Assembly (NCBI RefSeq): GCF_900155655.1
Contig: NZ_LT706987.1
Location: forward strand, 1,842,608-1,906,607
Origin: Prevotella ihumii
GTDB taxonomy: Bacteria > Bacteroidota > Bacteroidia > Bacteroidales > Bacteroidaceae
Direction: 5' to 3'
Length of the DNA stretch: 64,000 nt
Shown here: one piece after another, positions 34,547 through 42,841 of the stretch
Numbering within the stretch: position 1 is the stretch's first letter
How the letters are laid out: each line of letters opens with the position of its first letter
Made by a program: the position numbers and the translations under genes
Notes under the pieces: generated by a model
The model's database searches: none
What the model saw: the letters and a program-made list of their open reading frames with translations, nothing else
Told to the model about the DNA's origin: nothing

Positions 34547-37513
34547 TTACTTCAAAACCACCTTCTTACTTACTGTGCCTTCAGCAGTGGTAAGGCGTAC
34601 TACATAGATGCCATCGTTGAGGTTGAGCACAAGGTTGGTAGCCATAGGCTTTGTGCCATATACCTTAGCACCTGCGAGGGTGTAGATGTCTATGTGGCGA
34701 ATGTCGTTGAGGTTGTCGAAGTGGAGGGTCTTGCCGTCAAGGCTGAATGTTGCAGCGTTGGCAGTAGTGTTAACTTCCTCAATACCTGTAGGTTCGCCAA
34801 GTGTAACTTCTATGATGCCCTTGCCTGCTACAGCTTTGTAGTTTTTGCCGTCAGCGTATTCGACGTAGAGGAGGTATTTGCCAGGTGCAGTTGTTTCTTT
34901 TGGTTTGATAGCGAAGGTTTCTGTAAGTCTCTGACCTGCTGTGAGGGTCTTGCCAAACCACATTTTAACAAATTCGCCATTTTTACGTGTTGCAGGAACG
35001 AGGCGCAAGCCGAGCTTAATGTTCTTGACGTCTTTGACAGCCTTGAGTGTGAGCTTTGTACCTTTGTACCTTACCCCAGGTTTCATCACAGGATTGGTTA
35101 CAGAGAGTTCTTCGCAAACCAAAGGAATGTCGGTATTCTCCTTGATTTCTACGATACATTCTTCGCCAAGGTTTTCCATTGCTACTTCAGTGTTGTTGTT
35201 GATGTAGTAAGGAAGGAGGCGATACTTGCCAGGTGCAAGGTTGACACGTACGTTGTAGAAATTGGTGATAAATTCTTTCATCTTGAATTGTCTATCCATT
35301 TGGATAAAGTTGATTATCTCCTTGGTTTCTACGTTTTCAGCCTTGAGCAATAGACCTGTTGTCCCTGCAAGACCATAGTTGCGAATAGGTTGGCTGATGA
35401 CAATCATTTCGCCTTGTTTCACTTCCTTCTTGCCTGTGATTTCTAAGTAAGCAAAGTTGCCCAACTGGCGAATGATAGGTGAGGTAGCTTCGCCCAATAC
35501 TTCGAGTACGGTTTCTCCTACCTTTTCATCGTTGAATGGTTGTGCGAGGAAGTTGTCTGTCTTGTATTCCTTTGTCTTCGAGTTGCGAGTTACATCACGG
35601 TCGTAAGCCTTCACCTTGTACTTGCCTTGTGGCATTTCTGCAGGAAGGTCGCAAAGGATAAAGAATTCTTTTTCGCTATTGTCGTACACTTGGTTGGTCT
35701 TGAAGTCGTCCTCGTGCACATAGTACACCTTTGATGGGTCGTCCACCGATGTAAATTTGAGCCATACGTGCTGTACGTAGTAGTCTTGGCTGTTGTTCTT
35801 GATGTGTATCTTGAACAGTCCGCTACCCTTTGCGTAGAGTGGTCCGTCGGTAGTAATTTTGCTAAGCAATGTTACGTCAGGTGTTGGTTGGTGCTGCTTT
35901 ATCTTGGTTATCTTGTGGTTCACAACAGTAGCTTCGCCATAATTAGGGAGGTTCTTTGATGTGCGTACAATTTGCCATTCGGTGTCGCCTGTGGCCTTTG
36001 CTGCAAACATCACCTTGTAGTCTGAACCATCTGCAGCGTGTGGCACGTCAGATGGGGCACCCTTTACAAAGACGAGTGGCATATCTATTTTCATATTTTG
36101 GTCTACCCCTTTGAGTTTCAAAGGTTGCTTCTTCAATATGTCTACAATGTTGTTGTTCTTGTCTACAAGCACACTTGCTAATTCGCCGTTAAAGTCGTAT
36201 GCCTCGTTGTATTTTAAGGTTGTCATACAGTCTACTATCTTTTTGTAATCGAAGTAGTTAGCCACGCTGCGTGTCATACAATAGAGTGGGTAGACATACT
36301 TTGGCGAGGTAGCAGTTGGACGCTGAATACCTGTTATGATTTCTTGTTGTAGGTTGTATCCACCACCATTAGCACCGATGCCAAGGTCTTGAGGGTTGAG
36401 CGCACTTACATTGAAGTAGCCGTTGCTCCTGCCATACCAACCCCAGTTGATGTGTACATAGTCTTTATCATCGTAACCGTCGCATACAAAGGCGTGTCCA
36501 CCCAATCCGTCTTCGTTAGATGCGCTGTAGAACACTGGGCGATGAGCGTCCAATTCGGCTTTGATGAGTTTCATCCACTCTGGCGTGGTGTAGTAGTCGC
36601 GAGCGATGTAGTTGATACCCTTATCGTATCCAAAATATTCGATGAGTGCTTTTCTAACGAATTGAGATAGAGTGCCGCTGCCCTTGTTGTCGAACGACAT
36701 ATAAACCGATGTTGCCACGTTCTGGCTTAGGGTTGCCACTTGCTTGTTTTGTTCCTTGTCAGCATTGTTTTGCTCCATATATTGAGGCATCTTGCTCCAA
36801 TCGTAGTGTGATGCGCTGAAGTCTACAGTGATAGGATTGCCAAGTCCTATATCCTTTCCGTCTCGGCTCATCTTTGGTTTGTAGGTCAGTGTACCCTTAC
36901 CTTGTTCAGGATATTGGTGGAAGCGCATTATCTGTGCCATTGCGGTAGCCACACAGCCTACGTAGTAGTTGCGAGTAATGGTTTGGGTCTTGCCTGTGTG
37001 GTCTTTCTCTACCATTGTGTAGGTAGGAAACTGTGTGTTGAATGGAGCGTCCTGTCCCCACTGTATATTGCCCAAGAGTGGTGCTACAACCACCTTGCCC
37101 TGTGTTGGGTAAGCATCTTCTTTTGGTCCTGTGGGAGCTTTCTTTGCTGCGTTTTCTACTGCACGTGCAAACATCTTAAACATAGCTACAACGTTGGCAG
37201 GTGCACCTTCGAGGCTGAACGAGCCTTTGTCGCTGTAACCTAATACTTGGCCTACAGCGTCATCGCCCGAAACAATAACGAATCCGCCATTGTTTTCAGC
37301 GTTATAAACATAAAATGGTGCAAAGTCAGGTGTAGTGTTTTGCGCCATAAACTTTTTGGGCATCGCTGCAAAATGAGCCTTTATGCCACGATGAGCTTTT
37401 GTTGCTAAGAATTGCTGAGCAATCTGTTGTGCTTGCGATTTAGATACTTTGTCGGCGTAGATGTGTCCCGACATCATAGCACATAGCAGCAAAAGGGATA
37501 CTGATTTCTTCAT
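34547..37513 (-). CDS. C10 family cysteine protease (interpain/streptopain-like) with T9SS domain
   Basis: 988 residues. Signal peptide (1-20), Spi_C10-type pro-domain (about 21-130), then a peptidase C10 domain with catalytic Cys187 in NYYVGCVATAMAQIMRFHQY and His340 in GLGGHAFVCDGYDDKDYVHI, followed by NWGWYG. The middle holds several immunoglobulin-like modules. The last 75 residues (LHFDNLNDIRHIDIYTLAG through LVLNLNDGIYVVRLTTAEG and a KKVVLK end) form a type A T9SS sorting domain, so it is secreted and probably surface-attached. Prevotella intermedia interpain A, which degrades haemoglobin and complement, has the same design; substrate here is inferred. Confidence 0.94.
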   Translation of the reverse strand: MKKSVSLLLLCAMMSGHIYADKVSKSQAQQIAQQFLATKAHRGIKAHFAAMPKKFMAQNTTPDFAPFYVYNAENNGGFVIVSGDDAVGQVLGYSDKGSFSLEGAPANVVAMFKMFARAVENAAKKAPTGPKEDAYPTQGKVVVAPLLGNIQWGQDAPFNTQFPTYTMVEKDHTGKTQTITRNYYVGCVATAMAQIMRFHQYPEQGKGTLTYKPKMSRDGKDIGLGNPITVDFSASHYDWSKMPQYMEQNNADKEQNKQVATLSQNVATSVYMSFDNKGSGTLSQFVRKALIEYFGYDKGINYIARDYYTTPEWMKLIKAELDAHRPVFYSASNEDGLGGHAFVCDGYDDKDYVHINWGWYGRSNGYFNVSALNPQDLGIGANGGGYNLQQEIITGIQRPTATSPKYVYPLYCMTRSVANYFDYKKIVDCMTTLKYNEAYDFNGELASVLVDKNNNIVDILKKQPLKLKGVDQNMKIDMPLVFVKGAPSDVPHAADGSDYKVMFAAKATGDTEWQIVRTSKNLPNYGEATVVNHKITKIKQHQPTPDVTLLSKITTDGPLYAKGSGLFKIHIKNNSQDYYVQHVWLKFTSVDDPSKVYYVHEDDFKTNQVYDNSEKEFFILCDLPAEMPQGKYKVKAYDRDVTRNSKTKEYKTDNFLAQPFNDEKVGETVLEVLGEATSPIIRQLGNFAYLEITGKKEVKQGEMIVISQPIRNYGLAGTTGLLLKAENVETKEIINFIQMDRQFKMKEFITNFYNVRVNLAPGKYRLLPYYINNNTEVAMENLGEECIVEIKENTDIPLVCEELSVTNPVMKPGVRYKGTKLTLKAVKDVKNIKLGLRLVPATRKNGEFVKMWFGKTLTAGQRLTETFAIKPKETTAPGKYLLYVEYADGKNYKAVAGKGIIEVTLGEPTGIEEVNTTANAATFSLDGKTLHFDNLNDIRHIDIYTLAGAKVYGTKPMATNLVLNLNDGIYVVRLTTAEGTVSKKVVLK

Positions 37514-37603
37514 AGTGTGCTTATTAAATTTGAATAATAGGTTTTATTTCATTCAATCTCAATTCTGTAGGTGATTTCTCCGATTGTTAAATGTGTTTTT
37601 GAG

Positions 37604-37675
37604 GTCTATGCGATAGGTGATGTCTATGCGATAGGTGATGTCTATGCGATAGGTGATGTCTATGCGATAGATGGG
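37604..37675. repeat. 18-bp tandem repeat in the C10 protease leader
   Basis: GTCTATGCGATAGGTGAT three times exactly plus a diverged fourth copy, inside the predicted 5' untranslated leader of the protease gene. Confidence 0.92.
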
Positions 37676-37708
37676 TTTGGTATTACAGATGAGTTCAGAT
37701 TTAGACCG

Positions 37709-37716
37709 CAAATATA
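37709..37716 (-). promoter_or_regulatory. C10 protease promoter -7 box
   Basis: TATATTTG on the minus strand; predicted leader of about 190 nt that contains the 18-bp repeats. Confidence 0.65.
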
Positions 37717-37814
37717 GTATATTATTGCTGAATGGAGGTTATGTTATGTGATTTTTTCTTAGAATTAATGTTTTTTAATAGTTTAAGTATTGGGGTAGGA
37801 GGTGCTGTGGTTTT

Positions 37815-37911
37815 GTCTGACCAGTCCGACCCGTCCGACCCGTCCGACAGGTCTGACCAGTCTGACCAGTCCGACCAGTCTGACCAGTCCGACAGGTCCG
37901 ACCAGTCCGAC
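37815..37911. repeat. GTCNGAC array 20 (11 units)
   Basis: Central bases T C C C T T C T C C C, all pyrimidine. It lies between the small 85-residue gene and the C10 protease promoter. Confidence 0.95.
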
Positions 37912-37979
37912 AACCCCCAAAAGCCCTCCCCTGAGCCCAGCAGTGGAGGACTTGATTTGTTGGTTTTTAAAAGCCTTGA

Positions 37980-38237
37980 TTACTTTCCAAAGAGGAATTT
38001 ATCTAATTTTTCTGTTGCAGCATCTACGATATTGAGCATTGTCTCAAAAATGCTGTTTACGCTTTTTACTTCTCTTTCCTCTATATTACTTGCGTTATAC
38101 TTCTTCTTCTTACAATCCATATCGATTGTAACTACGCTTGAGTAGGGCGATGCCGAAATAATCATTCGTCCTTTAGACGTTTTGTTTCTAAGTTTTACCA
38201 TAGGGCTTTCTAATTTTGTTTTTGTGTCGTTGTTCAT
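37980..38237 (-). CDS. small hypothetical protein
   Basis: 85 residues, charged, no membrane segment, no recognised family (KSVNSIFETMLNIVDAATEKLDKFL at the end looks helical). Support for its being real: a GAAAAAGAA initiation region just before ATG and a TATATTTG box at 38375-38382, 138 bases upstream. The overlapping + strand frame exists only because of array 20 and is not real. Confidence 0.45.
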   Translation of the reverse strand: MNNDTKTKLESPMVKLRNKTSKGRMIISASPYSSVVTIDMDCKKKKYNASNIEEREVKSVNSIFETMLNIVDAATEKLDKFLFGK

Positions 38238-39068
38238 TTCTTTTTCACCATTCGCACTCGATAAGTCTATCCTTTATACATCTTAGGTATTCAAGGCTGA
38301 GGCCTTGTATTTTGTAATACGCTCTACGCTTGTATATTTATGTACTTACGTGTTTTAGCTTTGAATTTACAATACAAATATAAGTTGTTTTTTCAGAAAT
38401 ATGCTATTCTAAGTGAGGTTTTAGCATAAAATTAATATAATTTTAGATTTTAGAGCGCATAATTGCATAAGTATTTGTTTTTATATCAAAATTGGTTGAT
38501 TTCGGATTGAAACTCAAGAAATGCAAATTTGCATATTTGCGAACAAAAAGGCGAAAGGTTGGAAAATATTTTTTCGAATGTAAGTTTTCTTTATGTATAA
38601 ATAAAACGTGTTTATGCAGAAGTAAGACTAATTTATACATAAAAAAGAAAGCGATGACCTTCTCAGGTGACCGCCTCAAATCTTCAATAGGTATTAGCCA
38701 TTTAAGGTAAAAAGATTGTTTTCAGGATAACGATTGCAAAGATAAGCACTTTTTCTGTATCTTCCAAATGTTTTTCCTTACTTTTTGTCACTTTATTTGC
38801 TGTGTACGATAACAGCGTGCAATTATTTTTCCAAGCTTTTCTTTGCTTATTTTTACTTTTTAGGTTGAGGCTGTTATTCTTTGTTCCTATCGGGCTAACG
38901 ACCGATTTGGGTTTATGTTTTTGTATCTCGTTGTGCAAATGTACAACTTAATTTTTCAATTTATTTCTACAATTCATTTTTTTTACTTAACTTTGTCAAT
39001 CCATACCCCCTCTTTATAAGCATTATAGCACGAAGGAAGGGGGCAGCAGTTTTTTATATCGCATTACA
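38238..39068. other. 830-bp intergenic region
   Basis: No credible gene. It holds the minus-strand TATATTTG box (38375-38382), the perfect palindrome ATGCAAATTTGCAT (38521-38534), an inverted repeat TTATGTATAAAT / ATTTATACATAA (38591-38602 and 38631-38642), one GGGCTAACGACCGATTTGGG copy (38888-38912) and the promoter at 38988. Confidence 0.7.
38988..38995 (+). promoter_or_regulatory. promoter -7 box for DMP19-smpB
   Basis: TAACTTTG, exact consensus, 73 bases before the DMP19-like start. Confidence 0.6.
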
Positions 39069-39575
39069 ATGATAGAAGTAAAAGTAAAAGAAGAGAAAGT
39101 GCGCACGGCAGCCAATACAGATATGGACGCCTTTGTGCAAGTATTTGTAGATGCCATTCACGAAGCCATAGGCGGACAGCTTACCAATGAGAACCTTGGC
39201 GCGCTATCGCCCGACCAGATTACGCTCCTTGGGTGGAGCTATCTGCACACCGAGGTGATGGACGGAGGCTATGTGCAGCTCATTCACAACGGCTACGGAG
39301 CTTTCTTTTTCAAAAATCCCTTCGCTGTGGCAATGCGCAATTGGGGGCTTACAGACCTCTATTCGCACATTCGTAAGGCGAAGCGATACTACGAGAAATA
39401 TCGTAATGAGATAGAGTGTGAGATGTCGGACGACGACTTTATGGCACTGTACGAGCAAATGCCAGAGTTTGACGAATTGGACGATGATTTTATCGTAAAC
39501 GAAGAACAATGGATGGCAAAGGTAGCCGAATACGTTGACGACCATATTGAAGATTTTGTAGTGATAGAACAATGA
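39069..39575 (+). CDS. DMP19-like (DUF4375) protein
   Basis: 168 residues, strongly acidic. The block [24 protein letters not shown] and [19 protein letters not shown] matches the DMP19/DUF4375 family. Neisseria DMP19 is a DNA-mimic protein that inhibits a transcription factor; most family members are uncharacterised. It overlaps smpB by 4 bases (ATGA), so the pair is co-translated. Confidence 0.8.
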   Translation: MIEVKVKEEKVRTAANTDMDAFVQVFVDAIHEAIGGQLTNENLGALSPDQITLLGWSYLHTEVMDGGYVQLIHNGYGAFFFKNPFAVAMRNWGLTDLYSHIRKAKRYYEKYRNEIECEMSDDDFMALYEQMPEFDELDDDFIVNEEQWMAKVAEYVDDHIEDFVVIEQ

Positions 39576-40051
39576 ATAAGGACGAAATAGCGTTGAGAAA
39601 GAAGTCGCCTGTGCAGATACGCAATAAGAAGGCTTCGTTCGAATATTTTTTTGTAGATACCTACACGGCAGGCATCGTACTTACGGGTACTGAAATCAAG
39701 TCGATACGTGCAGGAAAAGCCTCGTTGGTAGACTCGTTTTGCTTTATCAACAAGGGCGAAATGTGGCTACAGGGTATGAATATATCGCCTTATTTCTATG
39801 GTTCGTACAGCAATCACGAGGCAAAGCGTACCCGCAAGTTGTTATTGAGCAAGCGCGAGATACGCCGATTGGAAGAAGACGCCAAGTCGCCAGGCTACAC
39901 CATCGTGCCCACCCTTGTTTTTATAGACCAGAACGGTAGAGCCAAGGTAGACATAGCCTTGTGTCGTGGTAAGAAGGAGTACGACAAACGCGAAACACTC
40001 AAGGCAAAGGAAGACCGCCGAGAGATGGACCGAGCGCTGAAACGCTATTAA
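39572..40051 (+). CDS. smpB: SsrA-binding protein
   Basis: 159 residues. SmpB binds tmRNA and delivers it to stalled ribosomes in trans-translation. Conserved parts: [56 protein letters not shown] and [20 protein letters not shown]. It lies four bases before array 21. No tmRNA gene is visible in the window. Confidence 0.97.
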   Translation: MNKDEIALRKKSPVQIRNKKASFEYFFVDTYTAGIVLTGTEIKSIRAGKASLVDSFCFINKGEMWLQGMNISPYFYGSYSNHEAKRTRKLLLSKREIRRLEEDAKSPGYTIVPTLVFIDQNGRAKVDIALCRGKKEYDKRETLKAKEDRREMDRALKRY

Positions 40052-40055
40052 CCCC

Positions 40056-40134
40056 GTCCGACTTGTCCGACCAGTCCGACTTGTCCGACTTGTCTGACCC
40101 GTCTGACCAGTCTGACCAGTCCGACCAGTCCGAC
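40056..40134. repeat. GTCNGAC array 21 (9 units)
   Basis: Central bases C C C C T T T C C, all pyrimidine, directly after the smpB stop codon. Confidence 0.95.
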
Positions 40135-40167
40135 CAATCCCCCCATATTGGGCAGATGCAAAAAAAA

Positions 40168-40195
40168 AGAAGACAAGACTCACGTCTTATCTTCT
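40168..40195 (-). terminator. terminator of the OmpH-like gene
   Basis: AGAAGACAAGAC / GTCTTATCTTCT stem; on the minus strand a run of nine T residues follows. Confidence 0.8.
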
Positions 40196-40275
40196 CTCTC
40201 AATAACTCACGGGGCCGCTGCCCCACATTTCAATCTTTTAACTGATTCCTTTTTATTATTAACTTATGTCTTCTA

Positions 40276-40872
40276 TTATTTCTTCATACCTTTGTAAGCC
40301 TTGTTCATTCCCTTTACTACCTCGTTGGTAATGTTGCAAGCTGGGTCAGCATAGAGAATGTTGTCGCCGCTCTTAGCAAGAATCATCACATACTTGTTGT
40401 CCTTGTTGAACTCTTTCAAGTAGTTGTGAACGCTGTCAGACAAAGCTTTGTTGTATTTAGCCACCTCTGCTTGATACTCGTTGCCAAGTCGTTGTTGCAA
40501 TGCGTCAGCATCAGCAGCCTGCTTTTGTATGCCTGCTTGTATCTGCTGAGCCTGTTCCTGGGTGTACTTGTTGGCTTGAATATTCTGTTGGAAGTTGGCT
40601 GCAGCTGCCTGAATAGACTTCTGTTTGCCTGCCAATGTCTTCTGAATATTGCTTTCTTTAGCCTGCATTATCTTTGTCACCTCTTTCCAATAGGTGTATT
40701 GGCTCATAATCGAGTCAATCTCTACGTATGCCACTTTCTTGCTGTCCGATGATGCAGCAGTGGTAGCTGTTGCCTTGGTTGGTGCTGTGTCGTTAGCCTT
40801 TGGCTGGTTGTTGCACGCTGCAAAACTCATAGCAATGGCTGCAATAGCCAATGTTCCGAAAATCTTTTTCAT
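40276..40872 (-). CDS. OmpH/Skp-like lipoprotein
   Basis: 198 residues. Lipoprotein signal with lipobox SFAAC (residues 16-20), an Ala/Thr-rich linker, then an OmpH (Skp) fold: KVAYVEIDSIMSQY is the start strand, followed by a long coiled coil rich in Gln/Ala (about 65-145) and a strand near the end (KYVMILAKSGDNILYADP). Skp-type proteins are periplasmic chaperones for outer-membrane proteins; this one is membrane-tethered. Confidence 0.85.
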   Translation of the reverse strand: MKKIFGTLAIAAIAMSFAACNNQPKANDTAPTKATATTAASSDSKKVAYVEIDSIMSQYTYWKEVTKIMQAKESNIQKTLAGKQKSIQAAAANFQQNIQANKYTQEQAQQIQAGIQKQAADADALQQRLGNEYQAEVAKYNKALSDSVHNYLKEFNKDNKYVMILAKSGDNILYADPACNITNEVVKGMNKAYKGMKK

Positions 40873-40925
40873 ATTTTTATTTTGTCGTTTTTAATTCTTA
40901 TGTTTCTCCGCCACCTTATTATATA

Positions 40926-41120
40926 TTAATAAGCGCGGTTTTGTGCTCGTGCTTCCTTGTCTTGGTCTATCACGCAATGAATACCTTTCTTTCGCAAGTA
41001 TTCGCTGTCGTGAATGTGCTGCGACTTAAAAGAAGCCCCTTTCTGCAGAATGACTCTTACAGAGAGCAAGACCACTGCAATAGCAATTATTAACACACTG
41101 AGCAATAATGTTTGTATCAT
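40926..41120 (-). CDS. small conserved membrane protein
   Basis: 64 residues: one N-terminal transmembrane helix (about 4-24) and a cytoplasmic tail with SEYLRKKGIHCVIDQDKEARAQ. I recall similar short proteins with a KxGIHC-type tail in many Bacteroidales; function unknown. Transcribed divergently from pepD, from a symmetric promoter region. Confidence 0.7.
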   Translation of the reverse strand: MIQTLLLSVLIIAIAVVLLSVRVILQKGASFKSQHIHDSEYLRKKGIHCVIDQDKEARAQNRAY

Positions 41121-41126
41121 TTTTAT

Positions 41127-41159
41127 TAACTTTGCAATGTAAATACCTTTGCAAAGGTA
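41127..41159. promoter_or_regulatory. divergent promoter palindrome
   Basis: TACCTTTGCAAAGGTA (41144-41159) is a perfect 16-bp palindrome containing a TAnnTTTG box on each strand. A further TAACTTTG lies at 41127-41134 on +. It serves pepD (+) and the 64-residue gene (-). Confidence 0.65.
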
Positions 41160-41198
41160 ACATAAATCGAAGGAATAAAAAAGAAAATACTATTAAAA

Positions 41199-42650
41199 AT
41201 GGCAAACATTGAATTAAAACCTGCTTGTGTATTCGAGCAGTTCGCTAAAATCAATCAAATTCCACGTCCTTCCAAGCACGAAGAGAAGATGATTGAGTTC
41301 CTCGTAGCGTTTGGCAAGAGCCACAACTTGGACACTAAAGTTGACAAAACTGGTAACGTTCTCATTACCAAGCCTGCAACAAAGGGTATGGAAAACGTGC
41401 CTACCGTAATTCTTCAGAGCCACATCGATATGGTGTGCGACAAGTTGGTGGACGTTAAGTTCGATTTCCACAAAGACCCTATCCAGACTTACATCGACGG
41501 CGAATGGCTCACAGCTAAAGGCACAACCCTCGGCGCTGACGACGGTATAGGTGTGGCATACGAGTTGGCAATTCTCGAAGCAACCGACATTGAGCACGGC
41601 AAGATAGAATGTTTGTTCACCGTAGACGAAGAAACAGGTCTTACAGGTGCGTTTGGCTTGGAGCCAGGGTGGATGACAGGTAAGTATCTCATCAATATAG
41701 ACTCTGAAGACGAGGGGCAAATCTTTGTAAGTTGTGCAGGTGGTATCACTACCGACAGCGTATTCCGTTACAAGCGCGAAGAAGCTCCAGCAGGCTACTT
41801 CTTTATGGAAGCAAGCGTGAAGGGCTTTACAGGTGGCCACTCTGGCGACGACATCAACAAGAAGCGTGCCAATGCAATAAAGGTGCTCGGTCGTTTCCTC
41901 TATATGGAGCAAAGCAAGATGGACTTGCGCATAGCTCATTGGAACTCAGGCAAGATGGATAACGCTATTCCTCGCGATGGTAAGGTGGTATTTGCGGTAC
42001 CTGCCGATAAGAAGGAAGAAGTGATGGCAGACTGGAACATCTATACCAAGGGTGTAGAAGAAGAGTATCACGTGTCAGACCCTAACGCTGTTTGGGGAAT
42101 GGAAAGCACCGATGCTTGCCCTGTGGTAGAGAAGGAAGTGGCTTGCCGATTGGTTATGGCTATTCAGGCGGTAGACAATGGTCCGTTGGCCAACTGCCAA
42201 GACGAGGCTTTGGCTTATATGGTGGAAACATCAAGCAATGTGGCTGTGGTTTGCACCGAGGACGAGGCTATCACCGTAGTAGCATCTCAACGTTCTAACG
42301 TTTCAAGCGCGCTCACCAATATAGCAAACACCATCAAGGCTTGTTTCGAACTTGCAGGTGCAGAGGTTTGTCAGCACGACCAATACCCAGGTTGGAAGAT
42401 GAACCCAAATTCTAAACTCGTAGCTGTTGCCGTGGAAGAATACAAGAAGCTCTTCGGTAAAGAACCTGAAGTATTGGGTATTCACGCAGGTTTGGAATGT
42501 GGATTGATTTCAGAGAAATATCCTAAAGTAGATATGATGAGCTTCGGTCCTACACTCCGCTTTGTTCACACTCCAGAGGAGCGACTCCTTATCCCAACCG
42601 CTCAGATGGTATGGGATCACTTGCTCGCTATCTTGAAGAATATCAAGTAA
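41199..42650 (+). CDS. pepD: aminoacyl-histidine dipeptidase (peptidase M20)
   Basis: 483 residues, the usual length for PepD. Metal and catalytic motifs: H75 and D77 in LQSHIDMVCDK, D114/D115 in TTLGADDGIGVAYELA, E145/E146 in FTVDEETGLTGAF, and a C-terminal metal histidine in LGIHAGLECG. A cytoplasmic zinc dipeptidase that releases amino acids from Xaa-His dipeptides, useful to an asaccharolytic or protease-secreting organism. Followed by its own terminator. Confidence 0.95.
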   Translation: MANIELKPACVFEQFAKINQIPRPSKHEEKMIEFLVAFGKSHNLDTKVDKTGNVLITKPATKGMENVPTVILQSHIDMVCDKLVDVKFDFHKDPIQTYIDGEWLTAKGTTLGADDGIGVAYELAILEATDIEHGKIECLFTVDEETGLTGAFGLEPGWMTGKYLINIDSEDEGQIFVSCAGGITTDSVFRYKREEAPAGYFFMEASVKGFTGGHSGDDINKKRANAIKVLGRFLYMEQSKMDLRIAHWNSGKMDNAIPRDGKVVFAVPADKKEEVMADWNIYTKGVEEEYHVSDPNAVWGMESTDACPVVEKEVACRLVMAIQAVDNGPLANCQDEALAYMVETSSNVAVVCTEDEAITVVASQRSNVSSALTNIANTIKACFELAGAEVCQHDQYPGWKMNPNSKLVAVAVEEYKKLFGKEPEVLGIHAGLECGLISEKYPKVDMMSFGPTLRFVHTPEERLLIPTAQMVWDHLLAILKNIK

Positions 42651-42677
42651 TTACCCCCGAAAACATACTCATAAAAC

Positions 42678-42712
42678 AAAGGGTGTACCCATCGTGGGTG
42701 CACCCTTTTTCT
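42678..42712 (+). terminator. pepD terminator
   Basis: AGGGTGTACCCA / TGGGTGCACCCT stem followed by TTTTTCTTT. Confidence 0.85.
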
Positions 42713-42735
42713 TTGCCTCCTTTGTTGTTTTATTG

Positions 42736-42761
42736 GGTTAAACCCAAATCGGTCGTCGGAC
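42736..42761. repeat. left remnant of array 22 with AAACCCAAATCGG motif
   Basis: TTAAACCCAAATCGGTC followed by one GTCGGAC unit (42755-42761), cut off by the IS66 insertion. The remaining eight units lie on the other side of the element. Confidence 0.85.
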
Positions 42762-42841
42762 CAGTGTAAGCATCCAATATTAGCCGCCTTTCACACCAAC
42801 AAATAACCCTTATATGTCTGGCAGCATATAAGGGTTATTTG

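Noticed and set aside
37732..38145. 137-residue + strand frame
   Set aside because: Half of it is array 20 and the rest is antisense to the better supported 85-residue gene.
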